A stretch of DNA of 64,000 nt, taken from contig NZ_QYYD01000014.1 of the NCBI RefSeq assembly GCF_003591005.1, forward strand, positions 62,001 through 126,000, read 5' to 3'. This stretch comes from Rhodopseudomonas palustris. GTDB lineage: Bacteria; Pseudomonadota; Alphaproteobacteria; Rhizobiales; Xanthobacteraceae. The notes under the pieces were generated by a model that ran no database searches, had not been told where the DNA came from, and was given only the letters and a program-made list of their open reading frames with translations. Made by a program: the position numbers and the translations under genes. Below, piece by piece: positions 23,745 through 32,046 of the stretch. Numbering within the stretch: position 1 is the stretch's first letter; every line of letters starts with the position of its first letter.

Positions 23745-24281
23745 TCACACGAACCGCGGACCCGGGCGCCACCGCCTCGGCAGCGTCGCCCCAGCCGAAC
23801 GCCCGCATCCTCGCGGCGCGCCATGCGCCCGAGCTTTGCGGACGTCCCGCCCCTCGCGCAATGAGGGGCGGCGGAGCGACGAAAGGCGCACCTTGGTAGT
23901 GGTTGCCGCAGCGCGAGCTTCGGATCGCCGAAGCCCGGAGGCCGCGGACACGCCTTCCGGCGCTCCACCGTGGCGTTCTGTCAGGCTTCGGACCGCGCTT
24001 CCGGGTGCAGGGGTTACGCGGGATTTCTCCGCGGTCCGTTGCCCCCGTCCAGCCTCTGTCGCGGCAGCCGCTCATAGTAGCGGCGGACGGTCGCCCTCAG
24101 CCTCCCGGAGGTGAGGGCCACGTCCTCCCCCACCCGCAGGCGCCACACCCCGCCCCACTCCCAGACGCCTCTAGAAGCGCCCCTCGTGGACGGGACGGAG
24201 ATAGGGATATAGGCCTATAGGATTTTTGTCAAGCTCGGCACACGTGAAGCGAAAACTTGGAATGCTGACCGACAAAGAAGA

Positions 24282-24512
24282 TCAAAAGCGAGTCCGGATC
24301 ATTGTCGAGGCGAGCGAGGCCCCTTCCGCGTTCGCCCCTTTGAAAGGGCGAGCAATCTCTACTCCCTCTTTGTGAAATTTCGCAAGCTTGGCTTCCATAC
24401 TAGCGAGCTGAGTAGTATCAAACGAAACTCGCAGGGCAGTCCCTGAGAATGGAGCGATTTCTCGTTCACGAACGGCAGTGGAAGCAATTCCATAAGCCGT
24501 ACGACCGCTCAT
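24282..24512 (-). CDS. Hypothetical or remnant protein, 76 aa
   Basis: From the ATG at 24512 the frame encodes a protein-like sequence (TAYGIASTAVREREIAPFSGTALRVSFDTTQLASMEAKLAKFHKEG) with lower GC than its surroundings. An upstream start at 24572 would lie inside a REP palindrome, so the gene may be the surviving 3' part of something interrupted by REP/RAYT insertion. I do not recognise it. It lies between the prophage end and the RAYT gene. Confidence 0.35.
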   Translation of the reverse strand: MSGRTAYGIASTAVREREIAPFSGTALRVSFDTTQLASMEAKLAKFHKEGVEIARPFKGANAEGASLASTMIRTRF

Positions 24513-24550
24513 AATCCAGAAATTTCCACCAGCCGCACGGCGAGGTGCCG

Positions 24551-24582
24551 CCCCGCATATCGCTGCGCTCATGCGGGCTACG
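24551..24582 (+). repeat. REP palindrome downstream of the RAYT gene
   Basis: The sequence CCCCGCATATCGCTGCGCTC followed by ATGCGGGCTACG folds as a hairpin (CCCGCAT/ATGCGGG stem). It belongs to the same family as copies at 25167, 25291 and 26619, and lies 27 nt from the 3' end of the RAYT gene. Confidence 0.75.
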
Positions 24583-24608
24583 AGGATGCGAGGCTTGGCT
24601 TGGCTTTG

Positions 24609-25148
24609 CTATCGATCGATCGGCTCACCGAAGTCGCCGCTTGTATCGCTGGTGTCTCCGGCCCAGTCAGCGGGCAGGCTGCCATCTCTCACGAAGCGAT
24701 GAAACGACGAATAGGGCCAATCCCCAACGCGCGCTGTCAGACCGTGCTTGACGGGATTGAAGTGAATGTAATCCACGTGGCGAGCGAAGTCGTTCTCGTC
24801 ACGGATCGTGTGCTCCCAAAATCGACGTTGCCATAGCGCGAGATCGCCGTTCGCATGCCTTCGCAAAGACAGGCTCTTGCCGATCATGGCGCTGCTGAAA
24901 TGTCCCTTGATGCGGCGCCATCGGCCGGCGAAATCGTCGTCATCCGGCGGCAGCGTGAAGACAGCGTGGAGATGGTCGGGAAGGACGACGACCGCGTCGA
25001 GCACGAACGGCCGCTCGTGGCGCGCAAAGCGGAAGGCGGCGCGGAGATCGGCGATGTGATCGACCAACACGGACGATCGACGATCAGCCAGGGTGACGGT
25101 GAAGAAGAATGTGCCTCCTGCTAGGCGATGTCGTCGGTAATGGACCAT
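24609..25148 (-). CDS. REP-associated tyrosine transposase (RAYT, Y1 transposase family)
   Basis: A single-copy HUH-type transposase relative that recognises and is thought to mobilise REP hairpins. From the ATG at 25148 it has 179 residues: an N-terminal GTFFFTVTLADRRSS strand, the HUH motif LPDHLHAVFTLP (about 62-73), the RRFWEHTIRDENDF segment and the catalytic Tyr in HVDYIHFNPVKHGL (about 134-147). The C terminus WPYSSFHRFV is typical. REP palindromes lie on both sides, as expected of a RAYT and its substrates. The longer upstream frame to 25283 runs through a REP and is not protein-like. Confidence 0.9.
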   Translation of the reverse strand: MVHYRRHRLAGGTFFFTVTLADRRSSVLVDHIADLRAAFRFARHERPFVLDAVVVLPDHLHAVFTLPPDDDDFAGRWRRIKGHFSSAMIGKSLSLRRHANGDLALWQRRFWEHTIRDENDFARHVDYIHFNPVKHGLTARVGDWPYSSFHRFVRDGSLPADWAGDTSDTSGDFGEPIDR

Positions 25149-25166
25149 GCTGCGATCCTCGGCTTT

Positions 25167-25198
25167 CCCGCATGTCGCTTCGCTCATGCGGGCTACGG
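25167..25198 (+). repeat. REP palindrome upstream of the RAYT gene
   Basis: CCCGCATGTCGCTTCGCTCA followed by TGCGGGCTACGG, the same family as the copy at 24551. It begins 19 nt beyond the RAYT start codon, so RAYT is bracketed by REPs. Confidence 0.75.
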
Positions 25199-25238
25199 AT
25201 CGTGCCTGGGGTGAGGATTGGCGGCAAGCTCGATCAAG

Positions 25239-25321
25239 GTAGCCCGGGTGAGCGCAGCGATACCCGGGGACCGCCAGTCGCAACGCTGCTCCCGCATATC
25301 GCTTCGCTCATGCGGGCTACG
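25239..25321. repeat. Inverted REP pair (REPIN-like)
   Basis: GTAGCCCGGGTGAGCGCAGC at 25239, ending CGATACCCGGGGA at 25270, and CCCGCATATCGCTTCGCTCA at 25291, ending TGCGGGCTACG at 25321, are two hairpins of the family in opposite orientation about 20 nt apart. That is the REPIN arrangement known to be mobilised with RAYT help. Confidence 0.7.
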
Positions 25322-25387
25322 ACGCGGCCCCTCGGAACTTCCCTCCCCGCCATCGTTTATCTCAGACACCTCAACGAGAGACGGGAC

Positions 25388-25660
25388 ATGATGAAGTTTG
25401 TGATGGCGACGGCGTGCGCGGTGATGATGTCGGGGGCGGCGATGGCACAGTCGACGTCGACCAACCAGGGCGAGCAGGTCAACCCGGGTACCAACCCGGC
25501 GGTCGGCAAGGACTCAACGTTCGGCATGAACAACACCGGCGATCCGAACACCGGCAAGGGCCTGCGCGGCGGCAAGACCTCCGACACGCACGAATGGCTG
25601 CAGAAGAAGGAAGAGCAGAACCTGCGCGACGCCAAGGAGCGGCAGAGCGGGACCAAGTGA
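25388..25660 (+). CDS. Small exported protein, 90 aa
   Basis: A signal peptide (MMKFVMATACAVMMSGAAMA) with cleavage after AMA leaves a Gly/Asn/Thr-rich, hydrophilic mature protein (NPGTNPAVGKDSTFGMNNTG) ending in a charged helix (EWLQKKEEQNLRDAKERQSG). It is probably periplasmic. No enzyme motif is seen and the family is not recognised. The longer frame upstream (from 25109) runs through REP sequence, so the ATG at 25388 is chosen. A palindromic repeat starts 15 nt after the stop and may act as terminator. Confidence 0.7.
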   Translation: MMKFVMATACAVMMSGAAMAQSTSTNQGEQVNPGTNPAVGKDSTFGMNNTGDPNTGKGLRGGKTSDTHEWLQKKEEQNLRDAKERQSGTK

Positions 25661-25675
25661 TCGCGCTCATGATCC

Positions 25676-25779
25676 CGTAGGGTGGGCAAAGGCGCGTAGC
25701 GCCGTGCCCACGCCAGTCACGAGACACGTCGCGCGGCGTGTCCTTGGTGGTGGGCACGCTTCGCTTAGCCCACCCTACG
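25676..25779. repeat. Palindromic repeat element, GTAGGGTGGG family
   Basis: A 104-bp element with inverted ends CGTAGGGTGGGC and GCCCACCCTACG and an internal GGCGCGTAGCGCC hairpin. A related element is at 28829-28920. It lies between the exported protein and the nitroreductase gene. Confidence 0.65.
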
Positions 25780-25855
25780 ACGCCCACCCACCTTGCACTG
25801 CACGGCCGAACCCGCGATGATCGCCCCCAACCAGAAGCTTTGGGGGAAACCAGAC

Positions 25856-26563
25856 ATGCAATACGACGACGTTGTTCTCGGCCGGCGCAGCATTCGCGGC
25901 TACAAGCCTGATCCGGTGCCGCGTGAGCTGATCGAAGAGATCCTCACGCTGGCGATGCGCGCGCCGTCGTCGATGAACAGCCAGCCGTGGAATTTTCACG
26001 TGCTCACCGGCGAGCCGCTCGACCGCATCCGCGCCGGCAACACCGAGCGCAACCTCGCCGGCATTCCGCACAGCCGCGAATTCCGCATCGGCTCGCCGTT
26101 CGCCGGCGTGCATCGCGACCGCCAGGTCTACGTCGCCAAGCAGCTGTTCGGCGCGATGGGCATCGCGCGCGACGACAAGGCGATGCGGCAGGACTGGGTG
26201 ATGCGCGGCTTCCGCCAGTTCGACGCGCCGGTCTGCGTCATCATCACCTACGACCGCGTGCTCGACGGCAGCGACGACACGCCGTTCGACTGCGGCGCGG
26301 TGACCAACGCGCTGGTCAACGCCGCGTGGTCGCGCGGGCTCGGCTGCGTCATCAACAGCCAGGGCATCATGCAGTCGCCGGTGGTGCGCGAACACGCCGG
26401 GATCCCCGACGACCAGGTGATCATGAAGGCGATCGCGCTCGGCTGGCCGGACGAGAGTTTTCCGGCGAACGCGGTGGTGTCGGAGCGCAAGCCGGTGAGC
26501 GAAGCGGCAAGGTTCGTCGGCTTCGACGACGCGCCGGCGGCACGCGAGAAGAAGACGGCGTAG
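25856..26563 (+). CDS. Nitroreductase family protein
   Basis: A 235-residue FMN-dependent oxidoreductase of the nitroreductase fold, usually a homodimer reducing nitroaromatics, quinones or related substrates with NAD(P)H. The FMN phosphate-binding RRSIRGYKPDPVP is at residues 10-22 and MRAPSSMNSQPWNFHV follows at about 36-51; the C-terminal ALGWPDESFPAN matches the family end, with FMN contacts. I took the ATG at 25856 because GGGGGA lies 8 nt upstream. The physiological substrate is unknown. It stands alone, with REP palindromes downstream. Confidence 0.9.
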   Translation: MQYDDVVLGRRSIRGYKPDPVPRELIEEILTLAMRAPSSMNSQPWNFHVLTGEPLDRIRAGNTERNLAGIPHSREFRIGSPFAGVHRDRQVYVAKQLFGAMGIARDDKAMRQDWVMRGFRQFDAPVCVIITYDRVLDGSDDTPFDCGAVTNALVNAAWSRGLGCVINSQGIMQSPVVREHAGIPDDQVIMKAIALGWPDESFPANAVVSERKPVSEAARFVGFDDAPAAREKKTA

Positions 26564-26567
26564 TCCC

Positions 26568-26650
26568 GTAGCCCGGATGCAGCGAAGCGAAATCCGGGAC
26601 TGACCCGGTCGCCGCTTCCCCGCATTCCGCTTCGCTGCATGCGGGCTACG
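26568..26650. repeat. Inverted REP pair after the nitroreductase gene
   Basis: GTAGCCCGGATGCAGCGAAG at 26568, continuing to CCGGGA at 26599, and CCCCGCATTCCGCTTCGCTG at 26619, continuing to GCGGGCTACGG at 26650, form two opposed hairpins of the RAYT-associated family. It lies between the convergent nitroreductase and TPR genes. Confidence 0.72.
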
Positions 26651-26688
26651 GCTCATCAACCCCGATGAACCGCTAAACGATGCCGCGC

Positions 26689-27429
26689 TTAGTTACATCC
26701 GGCGCGATTGCGCAGCAGTGCGATGTCGCCGAGCACGCTGGTGGAGGGTTTGTGCTTCGCCGCCTCCTCGGCGGCGGCGCAGGCCCCTTGCTTGTCGCCG
26801 GTGTCGAGGCGGGCGAAGCCGAGGTTGGACCAGGCGTCGGCGAAATCGGGCGTTGCGGCGACCGCCTCTTCCAGGACGGCGCGGGCCTGCTCGGGCCGTT
26901 TGCCGAGCAGCAGCGCGCGGCCGTAATCGGCGAGCAGCGGCTTCAAGGGATCCGGCTGCTTGCGGGCGATCTTGAACAGCTCGTCGGCATAGTCGATGTC
27001 GCCGAACTTCATCATCGTGACGATGGCGAGGCCGTGGTACACGGCGCTCTGCTCCGGCGCCAACAGCCAAGCCTGATTGAAGCGCAGCGCCGCTTCATTG
27101 GCGCTGTTCTTGCCGATCGCGCGCCAGCCGCGCAGGCTGGTCTCCTCGAACGCCTTCTGCCGCGAGCCGGTCGCAGCCACGAGATCCGTGACGAACTTGT
27201 CGTCGGCGGCGCGCTGCTCCGGCGTCTTGTCGGTGAAGCCGAAGAACGGCTGCTGATTGGCGGGGCCGGAGAAGGTCTTCCTGGTGACGCTCACGCCCGG
27301 CGCGACCTCGACGGTTTCGGCCTGAACCGGCACCGCAACCGACAGCGCGGCGAAGACCGCCGCAAGCATCCCCAGCAGCGAACGGCGCACGGCCGGCTTC
27401 ACATTCCAGAACAGCCGGCCGTGCCTCAT
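26689..27429 (-). CDS. Exported TPR-repeat protein, 246 aa
   Basis: A signal peptide with a long basic start (hydrophobic core LLGMLAAVFAALSVAV, cleavage after VQA near residue 37) precedes a linker and tetratricopeptide repeats: about residues 108-140 (ANEAALRFNQAWLLAPEQSAVYHGLA) and 162-230 (GRALLLGKRPEQARAVLEEAVAATPDFADAWSNLGFARLDTGDKQGAC). TPRs mediate protein-protein contacts, so this is likely a periplasmic scaffold; the partner is unknown. It is 53 nt upstream of the ABC binding-protein gene's 3' side on the same strand, but no functional link is evident. Confidence 0.78.
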   Translation of the reverse strand: MRHGRLFWNVKPAVRRSLLGMLAAVFAALSVAVPVQAETVEVAPGVSVTRKTFSGPANQQPFFGFTDKTPEQRAADDKFVTDLVAATGSRQKAFEETSLRGWRAIGKNSANEAALRFNQAWLLAPEQSAVYHGLAIVTMMKFGDIDYADELFKIARKQPDPLKPLLADYGRALLLGKRPEQARAVLEEAVAATPDFADAWSNLGFARLDTGDKQGACAAAEEAAKHKPSTSVLGDIALLRNRAGCN

Positions 27430-27482
27430 TCGTTCGGTCCTTTCCGTTGCGCGTCGGCAGCAGCCCGCCGGCGCACGCGGGA

Positions 27483-28688
27483 TCAGGTCCCGCGCAACAT
27501 CTCGCTGACGACGACCCAGTCGGCGCCGTTGAACTCCAGCATATAGCCGTCCTTGATCGGACGGAAATCCGTCGGCGAGGTGTTCAGCGTGATGCCGGGC
27601 AAGAGCAGCGACAGCGACACGTTCTGCATGTTGGCCGCTTGCTTCATGATGTTCTCGCGGCTGAGATCATTGCCGCACTGCTTGAGCAGCGCCACCAGCG
27701 CTTCGCCGACCGTGTAGCCGTACAGCGTGCCGACATTGTTCGGATCGAGCGCCGGCAGCCGCGCCTTCATGAAGGCGATGTAGGTCTGCATCGCCTTGTC
27801 GTCCTTGGGATCGGCCGCATAGGGCTTGAGCGAACCAAGCGACAGCACGCCCTTGCCGGCATCGACGCCGGCCGGGTCCATCACGGTCGCCTTGTTGGCG
27901 CAGCCGCTGGCGATGAAGCGCATCGGCTGCCAGCCCACCTCGTGCGCCTTGCGCAGCGCCTGGGCGCAGGCGCGCGGCGTCACGCTGTAGATCATGAACA
28001 CGTCGGCCTTGGTGGCGGCGAGCGTCAGCACCTGGGAGTCGACGGTCGGATCGGCGACCTCGAAGCTCGACGCCAGCGCGATCGCCTTGTCGGCATCCGG
28101 CCCTAACGCCTCTTTCACGCCGCGCATAAAATCCTTGCCGGCATCGTCGTTCTGATACAGCACCGCGAACCGCGCGTTGGGGTTCTTGGCGCGCGCATAG
28201 GCGACCTCGATCTTGGCTTCGCTGAGATAGTTCGGCGCCCACGGCAGCGCCATCGACCACGGCATGTTCTGCGGATCGTTCCACTTCGACGCCGAACTGA
28301 TCAGGAAGATCTGCGGCACCTTGTTGGAGTTGAGATATTTGGCGATCGCCGAGCTCGGCGCGGTGCCCATGGTGGCGGCGATGAAGGCGACGCCCTCGCC
28401 TTCGACGAGGCGCCGCGCGGCTTCCATGGTCTTCGGCGGCGAGAAGCCGTCGTCGAGCGAGATCATGGTGATCTTGCGGCCGTTCACACCGCCTTGCTCG
28501 TTGACCTGATCGAGATAGGCCGCGATGGTCTTGCCGGTGGTGCTGAGCGCCGAGGCCGGGCCGCTCCACGGCATGGTGTTGCCGATCTTGATCTCGGTGG
28601 CGGTGACGCCCGGCGCATTCTGCGCCTGCGCAGCGGTGGCGAGCGCCGCCGCGAAGGCCGCGCCGAGCCAGAACCGAAGATGAGTCAT
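27483..28688 (-). CDS. ABC transporter substrate-binding protein, LivJ type (Peripla_BP_6)
   Basis: A periplasmic binding protein of the branched-chain amino acid or small-organic-acid type. The signal peptide MTHLRFWLGAAFAAALATAAQA is followed by the family opening TATEIKIGNTMPWSGPAS, then QVNEQGGVNGRKITMISLDDG and the LVEGEGVAFIAATMGTAPSSAI stretch that lines the pocket. Length (401) is typical. No permease or ATPase genes adjoin it, so it is an orphan binding protein. In this bacterial group such proteins often bind aromatic or dicarboxylic acids; the ligand here is unknown. Confidence 0.88.
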   Translation of the reverse strand: MTHLRFWLGAAFAAALATAAQAQNAPGVTATEIKIGNTMPWSGPASALSTTGKTIAAYLDQVNEQGGVNGRKITMISLDDGFSPPKTMEAARRLVEGEGVAFIAATMGTAPSSAIAKYLNSNKVPQIFLISSASKWNDPQNMPWSMALPWAPNYLSEAKIEVAYARAKNPNARFAVLYQNDDAGKDFMRGVKEALGPDADKAIALASSFEVADPTVDSQVLTLAATKADVFMIYSVTPRACAQALRKAHEVGWQPMRFIASGCANKATVMDPAGVDAGKGVLSLGSLKPYAADPKDDKAMQTYIAFMKARLPALDPNNVGTLYGYTVGEALVALLKQCGNDLSRENIMKQAANMQNVSLSLLLPGITLNTSPTDFRPIKDGYMLEFNGADWVVVSEMLRGT

Positions 28689-28828
28689 GGTTGTCCTCCC
28701 GGTGATTGTTGTTGCGATGCGAAGTCGCTGTTGTTTTTCGGGAAGGATGCGAGCGGTAACTAACCGGGTCTTGTGCCCAGAAGCTGGTCGGGGCGTGGTG
28801 CGGTGTCGCTGGTTGCGTACGTAGAGAT

Positions 28829-28920
28829 GTAGGGTGGGTTAGCGCGTAGCGCGTAACCCACCATCAGCGACCGCGGTTGGTGGGTTACGGCGCGCAAGGG
28901 CGCGCCTAACCCACCCTACA
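28829..28920. repeat. Palindromic repeat element, GTAGGGTGGG family
   Basis: 92 bp with inverted ends TGTAGGGTGGGTTAG and CTAACCCACCCTACA and an internal GCGCGTAGCGCG segment. It is related to the element at 25676-25779. It ends 8 nt before the 3' end of rarA. Confidence 0.68.
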
Positions 28921-28927
28921 AGACCAG

Positions 28928-30259
28928 CTACTTCTCTTTCGCGGCGCGGAGCTTGGCCCAGTAATCGAGCCGCTTCCGGATCTCGCGTTCGAAGCCGCGG
29001 TCGGGCGGGTCGTAGAAGGTCTGGCGGCCGAGCGCGTCGGGGAAGTAGTCCTGGCCGGAGAAGCCTTCCGGCGTGTCGTGGTCGTACTGATAGCCGCCGC
29101 CATAGCCTTCCGACTTCATCAGCTTGGTCGGCGCGTTGAGGATGTGCTTGGGCGGCAGCAGCGAGCCGGCGCTCTTGGCTGTACTCATTGCGGCCTTGTA
29201 GGCGGTGTAGCCGGCGTTGGATTTCGGCGCGGTGGCGAGATAGATCACCGCCTGGGCGATCGCCAGTTCGCCCTCGGGACTGCCGAGGAAATCGTAAGCG
29301 TCCTTGGCGGCGTTGCAGATCACCAGCGCCTGCGGGTCGGCGAGGCCGATGTCCTCGACCGCCATCCGCACCACGCGGCGGGCGAGGAACAGCGGGTCTT
29401 CGCCGGCGTCGAACATCCGGCACAGATAATACAGCGCTGCGTCCGGATCGGAGCCGCGCACCGATTTGTGCAGCGCGGAGATCAGATTGTAGTGGCCGTC
29501 CGCGCCCTTGTCGTAGATCGGGGCGCGGCGCTGCAGGATGTCCTGCAGCTGTGCGGCGTTGAAGATTTCGCCGGCGCGGGCCGACCGCCACACCTCTTCG
29601 GCCAGCGTCAGCGAGGCGCGGCCGTCGCCGTCGGCCATGCGTACCAGCACCGCCCGCGCCTCGGCGTCGAGCGGCAGCTTCCTGCCCTCGACCTCCTCGG
29701 CATGCGCGAACAGTTTCTCGATCGCCGCGGCGTCGAGCGAACGAAACACCAGCACGCGGGCGCGCGACAACAGCGCCGCGTTGAGTTCGAACGACGGGTT
29801 CTCGGTGGTGGCGCCGACCATCACCACAGTGCCGTCTTCCATCACCGGCAGAAACGAGTCCTGCTGCGCCTTGTTGAAGCGATGCACCTCGTCGACGAAC
29901 AGCAGCGTGCCGGTGCCCATCTGGCGCCGCGCGCGGGCCGCGTCGAAGACTTTCTTGAGATCTGCGACGCCGGAGAACACCGCGGAAATCTGCTCGAAAT
30001 GCAGCTCGGTGGCGTCGGCCAAGAGCCGCGCGACGGTGGTCTTGCCGGTGCCGGGCGGGCCCCAGAACACCAGTGAGCCGAGCGTGCGCGTCTCCAGCAT
30101 CCGCGTCAGCGCGCCGTCGGGGCCGACGATGTGCTCCTGACCGACGACCTCGCTCAGCGTGCGCGGCCGCAGCCGATCCGGCAACGGCCGCGGCGCGTCG
30201 CGTTCGAGGCCAGCGGCGGCGAACAGGTTCGGTCCCGGCGATGATGACTTGGCGTTCAC
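28928..30259 (-). CDS. rarA: Replication-associated recombination protein A, MgsA/RarA (AAA+ ATPase)
   Basis: A clamp-loader-related ATPase that acts at stalled replication forks and interacts with SSB. The 443-residue protein has the N-terminal LPDRLRPRTLSEVVGQEHIVG signature (residues 27-46), Walker A GPPGTGKTT at 67-75, Walker B LLFVDEVHRFNKAQQD near 119-134, sensor-1 VMVGATTENPSFELN, and the C-terminal tetramerisation domain with SVRGSDPDAALYYLCRMFDAGEDP. It is not linked to replication genes here; the Deg-type protease lies upstream with a palindromic repeat between. Confidence 0.95.
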   Translation of the reverse strand: MNAKSSSPGPNLFAAAGLERDAPRPLPDRLRPRTLSEVVGQEHIVGPDGALTRMLETRTLGSLVFWGPPGTGKTTVARLLADATELHFEQISAVFSGVADLKKVFDAARARRQMGTGTLLFVDEVHRFNKAQQDSFLPVMEDGTVVMVGATTENPSFELNAALLSRARVLVFRSLDAAAIEKLFAHAEEVEGRKLPLDAEARAVLVRMADGDGRASLTLAEEVWRSARAGEIFNAAQLQDILQRRAPIYDKGADGHYNLISALHKSVRGSDPDAALYYLCRMFDAGEDPLFLARRVVRMAVEDIGLADPQALVICNAAKDAYDFLGSPEGELAIAQAVIYLATAPKSNAGYTAYKAAMSTAKSAGSLLPPKHILNAPTKLMKSEGYGGGYQYDHDTPEGFSGQDYFPDALGRQTFYDPPDRGFEREIRKRLDYWAKLRAAKEK

Positions 30260-30290
30260 GGCGTTGCGCCCCGCTTCATCGGGATATTCT

Positions 30291-30380
30291 CGTCATGGCC
30301 GGGCTTGTCCCGGCCATCCACGCCTTTCTTGCCGCAGCCGCTGCAAGGCGTGGATGCCCGGCACAAGGCCGGGCATGACG
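30291..30380. repeat. Palindromic repeat TCATGGCCGGGCTTGTCCCG family
   Basis: 90 bp with inverted ends CGTCATGGCCGGGCTTG and AAGGCCGGGCATGACG and internal GGCGTGGAT/ATCCACGCC arms. It lies between rarA (start) and the protease gene (3' end), and may end transcription of the latter. Confidence 0.7.
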
Positions 30381-30444
30381 TGGGGCTAAGTCAGTGCCGG
30401 AATTCATCGGCAGAGCTCTCTGCAGGGCGTCGTGTCCCGAAAGA

Positions 30445-31836
30445 CTACCCGCCCAGCGTGACGTTGATTTGCTGGCCGCCGCGGACCAGGGTGATGCGCC
30501 AGAGGCGGAACGACTCGTTGGTGATGCTCTGGAGATCGGCGGTCTTGGCGATACGCTTGTTGTTGACCGCCACGATGATGTCGCCCTTCTGGAAGCCGAC
30601 GCCCGCCGCCGGGGCATCGTCGGCGAGGTCGGTAACGACGACGCCCTCGACGCTGGGATCGAGCCGCAGATCGTCGGCCAGCGCCGGCGAGATGTTGGCG
30701 ATCTTGGCGCCCTGGAACGGCGAGCGCGCGGTCAGCACGATCTCGTCGCGGCCGGTGTCGGGCGCGACTTCCAGCGAAATGCTGAGCTTGACCGGCTTGC
30801 TGCCGCGCTGCACCTCGATCGCCGCCGCGCCGCCGAGCGGCCGCGTGGCGAAGCGATAGTCGAAGGCGTTGGGATCATCGACCGGGAAGCCGTCGATCGA
30901 CACGATCAGGTCGGATACTTTCAGCCCTGCCCGTTCCGACGGGCTGCCCTTGCTGACGCTGGCGACCAGCGCGCCGCTCGGCCGCTTCAGGCCGAGCGTT
31001 TCGGCGATCTCCGGCGTGACCGCCTGCAGCCGCGCGCCGAGCCACGGCCGCTTCACCGCCTTGCCGCCGGTCTTGGCCGAAGCGATCACCACCCGCACCA
31101 TGTTGGCGGGAATCGCGAAGCCGATGCCCTGCGAGCCGCCGGAGCGCGAGAAAATGGCGGTGTTGATGCCGACCAGCTTGCCGGTCATGTCGACCAGCGC
31201 GCCGCCGGAGTTGCCCGGGTTGATCGCCGCATCGGTCTGGATGAAGAACTGATAGTCGGTGATGCCGACCTGGGTGCGGGCCAGCGCCGAGACGATGCCG
31301 TGCGTCACGGTCTGGCCGACCCCGAACGGATTGCCGACCGCCAGCACCAGATCGCCGACCAGGAGTTCGTCGGAATTGGCGAGCTCGAGCGTGGCGAACT
31401 TCTCCTTGCTGTTCTTGATGCGCAGCACCGCGAGATCAGTGCGGCTGTCCTTCAGCACGATCTCGGCCTCGAACTCGCGCTTGTCCGCCAGCGAGACCTT
31501 GACCTGATCGGCCCCCTCGATGACGTGATTGTTGGTGACGACGAGGCCCGAGGCATCGACCATCACGCCGGAGCCGAGCGAGCGCTGGATCTGCTCCGGC
31601 TGCGGACCGACGCCGAAGAAGCGGCGGAACACCGGATCTTCCAGCAGCGGGTTGCGGTTCTGCACCACTTTGGCGGCGTAGACGTTGACCACGGCGGGCT
31701 GCACCGTCTGCACGATCGGCGCGTAGCTGAGCTTGATCTCGGCCTGCGACGCCGGCAGCCGCCGCTCCTGCGCCGAGGCGGGAAGCGACGCGGCGAGCGA
31801 CAGCAGGGCGGCCGTGACAATGCGAGCAGCAGACAT
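30445..31836 (-). CDS. Do/DegQ-type periplasmic serine protease
   Basis: A trypsin-like protease with two PDZ domains that degrades or refolds damaged envelope proteins. A signal peptide (cleavage after ASA, about residue 22) is followed by the catalytic triad: His104 in VTNNHVIEG, Asp134 in TDLAVLRI, Ser210 in INPGNSGGAL. PDZ1 lies at about 250-340 (RPSGALVASVSKGSPSERAGLKVSDLIVSIDG) and PDZ2 at about 360-455 (DLADDAPAAGVGFQKGDIIVAVN). 463 residues fits DegP/Q. DegP, DegQ and MucD cannot be told apart from this alone. It is monocistronic, divergent from the oxidoreductase gene. Confidence 0.93.
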   Translation of the reverse strand: MSAARIVTAALLSLAASLPASAQERRLPASQAEIKLSYAPIVQTVQPAVVNVYAAKVVQNRNPLLEDPVFRRFFGVGPQPEQIQRSLGSGVMVDASGLVVTNNHVIEGADQVKVSLADKREFEAEIVLKDSRTDLAVLRIKNSKEKFATLELANSDELLVGDLVLAVGNPFGVGQTVTHGIVSALARTQVGITDYQFFIQTDAAINPGNSGGALVDMTGKLVGINTAIFSRSGGSQGIGFAIPANMVRVVIASAKTGGKAVKRPWLGARLQAVTPEIAETLGLKRPSGALVASVSKGSPSERAGLKVSDLIVSIDGFPVDDPNAFDYRFATRPLGGAAAIEVQRGSKPVKLSISLEVAPDTGRDEIVLTARSPFQGAKIANISPALADDLRLDPSVEGVVVTDLADDAPAAGVGFQKGDIIVAVNNKRIAKTADLQSITNESFRLWRITLVRGGQQINVTLGG

Positions 31837-32046
31837 GAGACAATGTTCCAGATGTTGACGGGCAGCGCGGACACCGCGCGCGCTCGAATCGAGCCGATGA
31901 AAGCGGCGGATTGTAGCCTCGTCGCCGCAGCGGCGGGAGGTCGACCATGCGTGTGCCTAGCATACTCCTCCCGCCGCGCCGCTTGCAATTCCGGGCCGGG
32001 ATGGCACCTACAGGGCAGGATTTGCACAGCACAGGAGTGACGCGCG

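Larger units (their letters stand above)
23378..24281. other. Gene-poor GC-rich stretch, probably including the prophage left end
   Basis: About 900 nt without a convincing gene. Several frames stay open only because stop codons are rare at this GC, and the translations are low-complexity Arg/Pro/Ala. It holds repeated short motifs (CCAAACTTGCGCG twice), a CCCCTC/GAGGGG hairpin at 23848-23870 and a 12-bp palindrome TATAGGCCTATA at 24209-24220, after which base composition becomes less GC-rich. The end of a Mu-like element would be expected here, but I cannot fix the terminal dinucleotide without the other end. Confidence 0.5.

Noticed and set aside
23903-24220. Plus-strand frame of 105 codons in the gene-poor stretch
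   Set aside because: Arg/Pro-rich low-complexity translation without an RBS; overlapping frames on both strands look the same.
24238-24262. CACGTGAAGCGAAAACTTGG, resembling a Mu transposase-binding site
   Set aside because: Similarity is partial and its orientation would put the phage on the wrong side; no second copy was seen.
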